Assembly: GCA_030673895.1 (NCBI GenBank)
Contig: JAUTCR010000031.1
Location: forward strand, 1-64,000
Origin: Verrucomicrobiota bacterium JB023
GTDB lineage: Bacteria > Verrucomicrobiota > Verrucomicrobiia > Verrucomicrobiales > Akkermansiaceae
Direction: 5' to 3'
Length of the DNA stretch: 64,000 bases
Shown here in pieces: positions 58,468 to 64,000 of this stretch (within the stretch, counting starts at the first letter, position 1; the number at the start of each line of letters is the position of its first letter). The notes under the pieces were generated by a model, which had not been told where the DNA came from, searched no databases, and saw only the letters and a list, made by a program, of their open reading frames with translations. The position numbers and the translations under genes are program-made.

Positions 58468-59493
58468 GTGGAAATCAGCGTCTCCCAAATCGTCGACATC
58501 GTCTCGGGCCGCTTGGTGCGGGGCGATGGCAATCGGGTCCTTAATGGCATGGCCTCACTCGATGAGGCTGCCACCGGGGACCTGAGTTTTTTGGGCAACG
58601 AGCGATACCTGCAATCCTTTCTTAAGACCCAGGCTGGTGCGGTGCTTGCCCCGGCCGGGGCCCCTGAACCCGATGGCGATGTCGCGGTCATCGAGGTGGA
58701 AAATCCCTCCCTTGCCTTCAGCCAGGTGCTGGAGGCTTCCCTTCCTAAGCGGCCATTCGAAGCGGGTATTCATCCGCGAGCCTTCGTTGACGAATCTGCC
58801 TGCGTCGACGGTGCCATGATACGCGCTGGAGCGGTCGTCGAAGCCGGAGCCATCGTCGGTGCCGGGACCGAGGTCGGTCCCAACGTCGTGATTGAACGGG
58901 GTGCCCGGGTCGGAAGCGACTGCCTTCTTCATGGCAATTCCTCCATTCGCGAGAATTGCATCTTGGGTGACCGAGTTGTGTTACAGCCCGGAGCGGTCAT
59001 TGGTTCCGAGGGGTATGGATACGAGTTCGTCGACGGTCGTCATCGTCCCATCCCCCAGATGGGCATCGTCGTGCTGGAAGATGATGTTGAGGTCGGGGCC
59101 AATACCACAATCGACCGGGCCCGTTTCGGCAAGACGGTCATCGGGGAGGGGACTAAGATCGATAATTTAGTCCAAATTGCCCACAACGTCACCACTGGTA
59201 AGCATTGCCTCATCGTCGCGCAGACGGGCATTGCGGGCAGTTCAAGCTTGGGTAATTACGTGACCTTGGCCGCCCAATGTGGTGTGGCCGGTCATCTGAA
59301 GATCGCTGACCAGGCCGTCCTCGCTAGTCGCAGCGGAGTCGCCAAAAGCATCCCCGAGAAAGGGGTCTATTGGGGCGCTCCAGCGGTCCCCATTCGTGAG
59401 GAGCAAAGGCGGCTGGTTCACTCTTCCAAGTTGGCCGCCATGGCTGCTGAATTGAAAGCGCTGCGCAAGAAGGTTGAGGCAATGGACTCTTAA
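58468..59493 (+). CDS. lpxD: UDP-3-O-acylglucosamine N-acyltransferase
   Basis: The protein has 341 residues with a GTG start. The N-terminal uridine-binding domain (VSQIVDIVSGRLVRGDGNRV, ATGDLSFLGNERYLQ) is followed by left-handed beta-helix hexapeptide repeats (IRAGAVVEAGAIVGAGTEVGPNV) with catalytic His in NLVQIAHNVTTGKHC, and a C-terminal helix (AMAAELKALRKKVEAMDS). It adds the N-linked acyl chain in lipid A synthesis, so the cell has an LPS-type outer membrane. Other lpx genes are outside the window. Confidence 0.95.
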   Translation: MEISVSQIVDIVSGRLVRGDGNRVLNGMASLDEAATGDLSFLGNERYLQSFLKTQAGAVLAPAGAPEPDGDVAVIEVENPSLAFSQVLEASLPKRPFEAGIHPRAFVDESACVDGAMIRAGAVVEAGAIVGAGTEVGPNVVIERGARVGSDCLLHGNSSIRENCILGDRVVLQPGAVIGSEGYGYEFVDGRHRPIPQMGIVVLEDDVEVGANTTIDRARFGKTVIGEGTKIDNLVQIAHNVTTGKHCLIVAQTGIAGSSSLGNYVTLAAQCGVAGHLKIADQAVLASRSGVAKSIPEKGVYWGAPAVPIREEQRRLVHSSKLAAMAAELKALRKKVEAMDS

Positions 59494-59521
59494 CGAGGTC
59501 ACCGCACCCCTCTCCCGCTCA

Positions 59522-61030
59522 TCAGGGCGCTGAGCCGTCAATGATAAATCGAAACTCTTGCGGCGGCAATGAGGGGGCGCTCCCGATTTTAAAGGTTTGG
59601 TGGGCAGAAAGATTGCCTGACCAACGGGACAAAACTGAGGCCCTGATTTTTCCGAAATGACCACCACCCGAGGAGCCTCCCCTCTGTTGGCAAATGCCTG
59701 TCGACGACGGGGATCCGTCGAGAAAAAGGTAAAGATTGTCACGGGAATAGTTCGAGATGGTCGCCCTTTTGGCTGCTTTCGCTGAATCCCATTCAAATGA
59801 GAGGTCCAAGGCTAAACCTTGGCCGCCGATCTCTTGAAAGAAAGGCGATTTGGCTTCGGCGGACGCGTTCGTGACGCCTGTACTTCGATACAGTTTCTGA
59901 ATGATGGGGGTCTTGCCGTCAGCTCCAATTTGGCCTTCCGCATAGATGGTGCATTCGGCCTCCGGGCGTGGATAGCCTGGCCCTCGGGTCACCTGACAGA
60001 TGAGTTGATAAGGGCCGGAGTGAGAAGCGGTCAGCCATCCTGCGAGTGAACTTCGTGGTGAGTAATTATGGTTATGATAGGTGAGATTGTTTTCCCACTG
60101 GTCGGTCAACTGGCGGCTAAGACTAAAAAACCAATTGGCATTGGGCCCGAGAGAGGCCGCCGGGGTCAGGCGGGTTGGGATTTCGATGAGAGTTCCAAGT
60201 TCTGGGAACGGGGTGCGCTTTGAAGGGGCGATCTCCAACTCGAAGTCAGCGGTCACTTCATGGTGCGGGAGAGGGGTAATGGCCGAGGTCAGCGAGGGTT
60301 TTCCTGCTGGTTTGGGGTTAGGGAGGGTAAATCGTTGCTCCGGTGACTGGGGTAGAATTGCTCGAAACTCGAGATTCGCACGATCTCTGGGCCACGCCGG
60401 GAAGCGAATGATGTGATAGTCTAGTCCTAACTTCTCCGCTTCTTCTAAGCCGGCTGTATAGAGAGGGCCGTCCCCGCTGAGCCATCCTCCATGTCCATCG
60501 GAGAGCTGAATGAGAAAGGGCGGCAGCGGGCCAGCGCCATCCTTCATGAGTATCGAGGGTGCCTCCTTGCTAGCAGCCAGATTTTTCCCAGTTCGCTCGG
60601 GGCCAACGACTTTGCCAAACGAAAATCGATAATCCGAGGTTCGGGTAATTCGTCCTTTCTCCTTATAGCGGACCGCGAGGAATAGAGAGCTATTCGCTCG
60701 ATCTTGAAATTTCACATAGCAACTTGTAGGGGCGCTGTTTCCCCAATAATTTGACTTTCCTCTGACCGTAAGATCAATTCCGTCGCTTGCTGTCCTACCG
60801 TGCTGCCAGCTTCTCTTTCCGGGATGGATGCCGTCCTCGATGAAGCCCGGGTTGATTTGCAAAATTTCAATTTCGGTCAGGCCATCGTATGTTAGCCTGG
60901 CAAGTGGAGTCTGACTGCCAAAGGTAACCTCTTGTCCTCCTGCTCGATAATTACCGACGAGTTGAAAAATGATTAAACAGAAGAGCGCGCATAAAAATAC
61001 ACCCCCGATGACCCACCCTGCTTTCTTCAT
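59522..61030 (-). CDS. Membrane-anchored hypothetical protein
   Basis: The protein has 502 residues. One N-terminal transmembrane helix (AGWVIGGVFLCALFCLIIFQLV) is followed by a large exported part. Features: LARLTYDGLTEIEILQINPGFIEDG, several beta-rich blocks (LFLAVRYKEKGRIT, DYRFSFGKVVGPERTG) and a strongly Gly/Ser-rich segment near 440 (GGSSGGGHFGK). I recognise no domain and no catalytic motif. It could be an outer-surface or periplasmic structural protein. It converges on lpxD with a 28-base gap. The opposite strand has only short frames, supporting this strand as coding. Confidence 0.6.
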   Translation of the reverse strand: MKKAGWVIGGVFLCALFCLIIFQLVGNYRAGGQEVTFGSQTPLARLTYDGLTEIEILQINPGFIEDGIHPGKRSWQHGRTASDGIDLTVRGKSNYWGNSAPTSCYVKFQDRANSSLFLAVRYKEKGRITRTSDYRFSFGKVVGPERTGKNLAASKEAPSILMKDGAGPLPPFLIQLSDGHGGWLSGDGPLYTAGLEEAEKLGLDYHIIRFPAWPRDRANLEFRAILPQSPEQRFTLPNPKPAGKPSLTSAITPLPHHEVTADFELEIAPSKRTPFPELGTLIEIPTRLTPAASLGPNANWFFSLSRQLTDQWENNLTYHNHNYSPRSSLAGWLTASHSGPYQLICQVTRGPGYPRPEAECTIYAEGQIGADGKTPIIQKLYRSTGVTNASAEAKSPFFQEIGGQGLALDLSFEWDSAKAAKRATISNYSRDNLYLFLDGSPSSTGICQQRGGSSGGGHFGKIRASVLSRWSGNLSAHQTFKIGSAPSLPPQEFRFIIDGSAP

Positions 61031-61107
61031 GGTCTTAACTAAGCAATCCGGATGACAGGTAACAATGCGAAAGCTGCCCCCTTGCTAGTCATCGTCCTAT
61101 CAGTTGC

Positions 61108-61758
61108 ATGAAGAGAATCGTCGAACCTGAGATCCTCGACACCTTGTCTCGCCAAGACCCCAGGGCCATTCGGAGCCGCCGGGATTTGCGTCTTATCAAT
61201 CTTCTGATGGGAAATGAGCGATGGATTTTGCGGAAACTCAAGGAGCTAAATTTCCTGAATTCTTCTTCCTCCCTAATCGAGCTGGGGGCCGGAGATGGCA
61301 AGCTCTGCCAAGGCATTGTCCGCGCGAGTTCGGGCTCTCGCGTGACGGGAATGGACTTGAGGGAGCGTCCGGCTGCTTGCGACGAGCGGGTCTCATGGGT
61401 CGAAGGTGATATTTTCGAGTCTCTGCCGAGGACAACCGGTGAGGTCGTCGTGGGCTCATTGATCTTGCACCATTTCCAGGCTGACGCTCTGCAAAGTCTC
61501 GGGAATCTCTTGAAGACCAGAAGGGCGGTTCTCTTCGCGGAGCCGTATCGAGCCTCCTGGTCGCTGTTGGAGGGCTATGCTCTCTGGCCTCTGATTGGAG
61601 AAGTGACCAAGAATGATATGTTGGTCAGTATTCGCGCAGGTTTCCGACGGGGCGAATTGCCCGCCTTGCTCGGGCTGGACGAGGCTTGGCATTGGGAAGA
61701 GCGCGTGACCAGTCGGGGGGCAATTCGGATTCTGGGGAGGAATCCGGAGATGAGCTGA
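61108..61758 (+). CDS. SAM-dependent methyltransferase of the type III PKS cluster
   Basis: The protein has 216 residues. The class I methyltransferase core is SLIELGAGDGKLCQGIVRASSG (motif I), VTGMDLRERP (motif II), VEGDIFESLP and GEVVVGSLILHHFQ (motif IV region). The N-terminal helices (LRLINLLMGNERWILRKLKEL) are common in small-molecule methyltransferases located with FAD oxidoreductase and type III PKS genes. The substrate is probably the PKS product, an alkyl-resorcinol, alkylpyrone or quinone. It is 66 bases upstream of the oxidoreductase, on the same strand. Confidence 0.8.
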   Translation: MKRIVEPEILDTLSRQDPRAIRSRRDLRLINLLMGNERWILRKLKELNFLNSSSSLIELGAGDGKLCQGIVRASSGSRVTGMDLRERPAACDERVSWVEGDIFESLPRTTGEVVVGSLILHHFQADALQSLGNLLKTRRAVLFAEPYRASWSLLEGYALWPLIGEVTKNDMLVSIRAGFRRGELPALLGLDEAWHWEERVTSRGAIRILGRNPEMS

Positions 61759-61824
61759 AAAGTGTGAAAATTCCCCGCGACAAATCGGGCTTGCAAGCGG
61801 TTAGAACTAGGGGAAGTTGGTTTA

Positions 61825-62835
61825 TTGAAACCCATTGAGATCATTGGCGGCGGCGTGGCGGGATTATCCCTCGGTATCGCGCTCCGCACGCGGGGGGTTC
61901 CGGTCACTCTCCGGGAGGCGGCCACCTACCCACGGCATCGCTTGTGCGGTGAGTTCATCAATGGAGTCTCGCAAGCCACGCTGGACAAGCTTGGCGTAGC
62001 GCCATTTCTCCATGACGCGGGGCAGGAGCAACGGACCCGCTGGTGGCGGGAAGACCGCCTTCTTCTGGAGCGTCATCTCGTGCGACCGGCCCGGACCTTG
62101 TCGCGCTGGCGAATGGATGCCCGTCTCGCGGACGGATTCAAGCAACTCGGCGGCGACCTAAGGGTGGCAGAGCGTGCTGAGCCAAGCGGTGGCGAGGGCT
62201 GCGTCAGGGCGACGGGGCGGCGGCATCATCGCGGGAGTGATTGGATGGGGTTGAAGGCGCACTTCACCGGGGTGGGGGGAGTGGATGGCCTCGAGATGCA
62301 CCTCGGGGAGGGGGGCTATGTGGGCTTGGCTGCAGTGGAGGATGGTCGGGTCAATGTTTGTGGACTGTTTCATCGCCGGCAGGGATTGGCGGGAAAGGGA
62401 GCGGGCAAGCTCCTGGCTTACCTGGAAGCCTGTGGGCTAACGAATTTAGTCAACCGCTTGCAGGCTGCCGACGCCGACGAGCGCTCGCTCACCGGAGTCA
62501 GTGGGGTCGTCTTTGGCAAGCAGACGGGTGGCGGCTTCTCCATTGGCGATGCCGAGCGCATCATCCCTCCTTTCACGGGCAATGGGATGTCGATGGCCTT
62601 CGAGGCTGCGGAATGTGCGCTTGATCCTCTGGTGGCGTGGGCGGGTGGTGATCTCGCTTGGCCGGAGGCGGAAGCCTTGGCCAGTCGGGCAATGGAAAAG
62701 CGTTTTTCAGCCAGGATGCATTGGGCTCGGGCCTTGCAGGGACTATTGATGAAGAAGGCGGGACGGCAGCTGTTGGACGGTTTGGCCGCTCCCGGCCTCA
62801 TCCCGTTTGCCTATTTGAATCGGAGATTAACATGA
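61825..62835 (+). CDS. FAD-dependent oxidoreductase (geranylgeranyl-reductase/halogenase-like)
   Basis: The protein has 336 residues with a TTG start preceded by GGGGAAG. The FAD-binding N-terminus is IEIIGGGVAGLSLGIALRTRG, then YPRHRLCGEFINGVSQATLDKLG. The C-terminal half has the typical FMO-like GGGFSIGDAERIIPPFTGNGMSMAFEAAEC, the second FAD motif. This group includes aromatic hydroxylases and isoprenoid reductases. Its place between a methyltransferase and a type III PKS suggests it hydroxylates or oxidises a polyketide ring. It overlaps the PKS start by four bases. Confidence 0.83.
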   Translation: MKPIEIIGGGVAGLSLGIALRTRGVPVTLREAATYPRHRLCGEFINGVSQATLDKLGVAPFLHDAGQEQRTRWWREDRLLLERHLVRPARTLSRWRMDARLADGFKQLGGDLRVAERAEPSGGEGCVRATGRRHHRGSDWMGLKAHFTGVGGVDGLEMHLGEGGYVGLAAVEDGRVNVCGLFHRRQGLAGKGAGKLLAYLEACGLTNLVNRLQAADADERSLTGVSGVVFGKQTGGGFSIGDAERIIPPFTGNGMSMAFEAAECALDPLVAWAGGDLAWPEAEALASRAMEKRFSARMHWARALQGLLMKKAGRQLLDGLAAPGLIPFAYLNRRLT

Positions 62836-63857
62836 TGATATTGGAAGGATTGGCGAGTGCGGTGCCGGAGCATAGCTTCCGGCAGGCGGAAGTGTGGGAA
62901 CGTGTGGGAGAAGGGGGGATGATGGCTCATCTCAATCCCCGTTCCCACAAGCTCATGGAGAAGGTGTTGAAGGGAGAGAGCGGCATCGAGGAGAGGCGCT
63001 TCGTCCTTCCCGATATCGAGCGCCTCTTTTCCATGGATGCGCAGGAGCTTAATGAGGCTTATGAGCAAGCCGCGCCCGCCTTGGCTGCTCAAGCCTTGGC
63101 TACTGCCTTGGAGAAGGCCGAGCTGCAGGCCGTGGAGCTGGACGCTCTTCTGGTCTGCTCCTGCACCGGCTATCTCTGCCCCGGTCTCTCCAGCCACGTG
63201 GGTGAATTGGCGGGCGTGCGCGGCGATGCCTTCCTCCAGGATGTGACCGGCTTCGGCTGCGGCGCGGCGTTGCCGATGTGGCGAGTGGCGGAGGGCTTTC
63301 TTGCGGCGAATCCCGGAGCGAAGGTGGCCACGGTCGCGGTCGAGATTTGCTCCTTGGCGTTCTTTCTCAATGACGAGCCCGGCGTGCTCCTCAGCGCCTG
63401 CCTCTTCGGCGATGGTGCCGCTGCAGCCGTGTGGAGTGACGAGGCACGGGAGGGAGCGTGGCGGGCCGGGCAATTTCAGACCGTTCATCTTCCGGAGGAG
63501 CGGGAGCGAATTCGCTTCGTGAATGAGAAAGGCTTTCTGAAAAACCAGCTCTGTCGCACCGTGCCTGTGTTGGCCGGAGAGGCAGTGGAAGGTCTGTGGA
63601 ACAAGCGGACCCGGGAGCCCGGAGCGGTGATTGCTCACGGAGGAGGACGGGACGTCATTGAGGAGCTGGAGCGGCGCTTGGGCCTTTCTCTCGCCGCCAG
63701 CCGCGAGGTGATGCGAAAATTCGGCAACTGTAGCAGCCCTAGCGTGATGATGGCCTTGGAGGCCTACCTGAATGACTCACCTGCGGAGGATGCTCTTTGG
63801 CTGACGAGTTTCGGGGCGGGCTTTGCCGCTCACAGCGCGGAATTGCAAAAAAACTAG
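62832..63857 (+). CDS. Type III polyketide synthase (chalcone/stilbene synthase family)
   Basis: The ATG at 62832 gives 341 residues; the frame is open from 62658 but that part lies in the upstream gene. Catalytic Cys143 lies in DVTGFGCGAALP, His269 in VIAHGGG and Asn299 in KFGNCSSPSVM, the full triad of type III PKS. It condenses a fatty acyl or aryl starter with malonyl-CoA to an alkylresorcinol, alkylpyrone or similar product. It forms a three-gene unit with the methyltransferase and oxidoreductase. No acyl-CoA ligase or transporter is in view. Confidence 0.88.
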   Translation: MMILEGLASAVPEHSFRQAEVWERVGEGGMMAHLNPRSHKLMEKVLKGESGIEERRFVLPDIERLFSMDAQELNEAYEQAAPALAAQALATALEKAELQAVELDALLVCSCTGYLCPGLSSHVGELAGVRGDAFLQDVTGFGCGAALPMWRVAEGFLAANPGAKVATVAVEICSLAFFLNDEPGVLLSACLFGDGAAAAVWSDEAREGAWRAGQFQTVHLPEERERIRFVNEKGFLKNQLCRTVPVLAGEAVEGLWNKRTREPGAVIAHGGGRDVIEELERRLGLSLAASREVMRKFGNCSSPSVMMALEAYLNDSPAEDALWLTSFGAGFAAHSAELQKN

Positions 63858-63901
63858 GTCTAGGGGCACTTTTTTCCCGATTGTCGGGAGACAATGCGAA
63901 A

Positions 63902-63918
63902 AGGTCTTGTCAAGACCT
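63902..63918. promoter_or_regulatory. Small inverted repeat in the right-edge intergenic region
   Basis: AGGTCTT-GTC-AAGACCT is a perfect 7-bp palindrome. It is followed by about 80 bases to the edge, where an ATG (63982) may start a cut gene. It could be an operator. The 143 bases after the PKS gene otherwise hold nothing recognised. Confidence 0.3.
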
Positions 63919-64000
63919 CTCAATTATGAAATTCCGTCCGGCCCGTTCGGTCAACGGGAGAATTTTATCTAATACGTGACAATGGAAGATGGCAAGGTGA

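Noticed and set aside
63878-63897. Terminator after the type III PKS gene
   Set aside because: CCCGA-TTG-TCGGG is a hairpin, but the T run lies before it on the plus strand and would be an A run after it on the minus strand, so neither orientation fits an intrinsic terminator.

Overview
The window looks like chromosomal DNA of a verrucomicrobial bacterium (Verrucomicrobiales; Luteolibacter, Haloferula or Roseibacillus-like). This is inferred from three PEP-CTERM proteins, a giant secreted RHS protein, LamG/thrombospondin-type-3 proteins, a Tricorn-type protease, a SatD/DUF3307 pair, a Lys/Ala-rich DksA-like protein and a GC-rich backbone. No rRNA or species marker is present, so the genus is not fixed.

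Layout. (1) 1-4.2 kb: small, same-strand, mostly secreted hypothetical genes of visibly lower GC. Imperfect inverted repeats sit at their 3' ends, the best of them (91-197) folding like an integron attC site. This resembles a cassette array without a visible integrase. (2) 4.3-11.7 kb: coiled-coil membrane protein, Mrp/ApbC, lipoprotein, Tricorn protease and a LarA-like protein. (3) 11.8-28.1 kb: surface region with a 2012-aa RHS protein, a 1105-aa LamG protein and three PEP-CTERM proteins, interrupted at 22.8-26.2 kb by a SigZ-like sigma factor, a Cys-tailed flavoprotein and an MFS transporter. (4) 28.6-34.7 kb: ROK kinase, type III pantothenate kinase, Amt with a sigma-54-like promoter, pyrR-pyrB, and a thioredoxin-like reading frame with an in-frame UGA at the first position of a CxxC motif. 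(5) 34.8-48.8 kb: mostly housekeeping (PurL, MDP-1, LolA-like, PheA-SatD-DUF3307, ScpB, DksA-like, L33, S18, FolE2, a cystathionine gamma-synthase-like enzyme). (6) 48.9-61 kb: tRNA-Ile2(CAU), YdcF-like, peroxiredoxin-like, Fur-family, DsbD-N-like, L,D-transpeptidase, MutM-ThiS, Adk-like-Fmt, PanC, two Skp/OmpH proteins and LpxD. (7) 61-64 kb: a methyltransferase, FAD oxidoreductase and type III polyketide synthase.

How the genes fit together: OmpH-OmpH-LpxD and the LolA-like protein serve a Gram-negative outer membrane. CoaX and PanC, PyrR-PyrB, PurL, FolE2 and ThiS supply cofactors and nucleotides. Amt appears nitrogen-regulated through RpoN. The most notable observations are the candidate selenocysteine codon at 34124-34126 with a bSECIS-like hairpin, the attC-like array at the left edge, the heptanucleotide tandem repeat immediately upstream of the coaX core, and the operator-like repeat cluster between satD and the DUF3307 gene.
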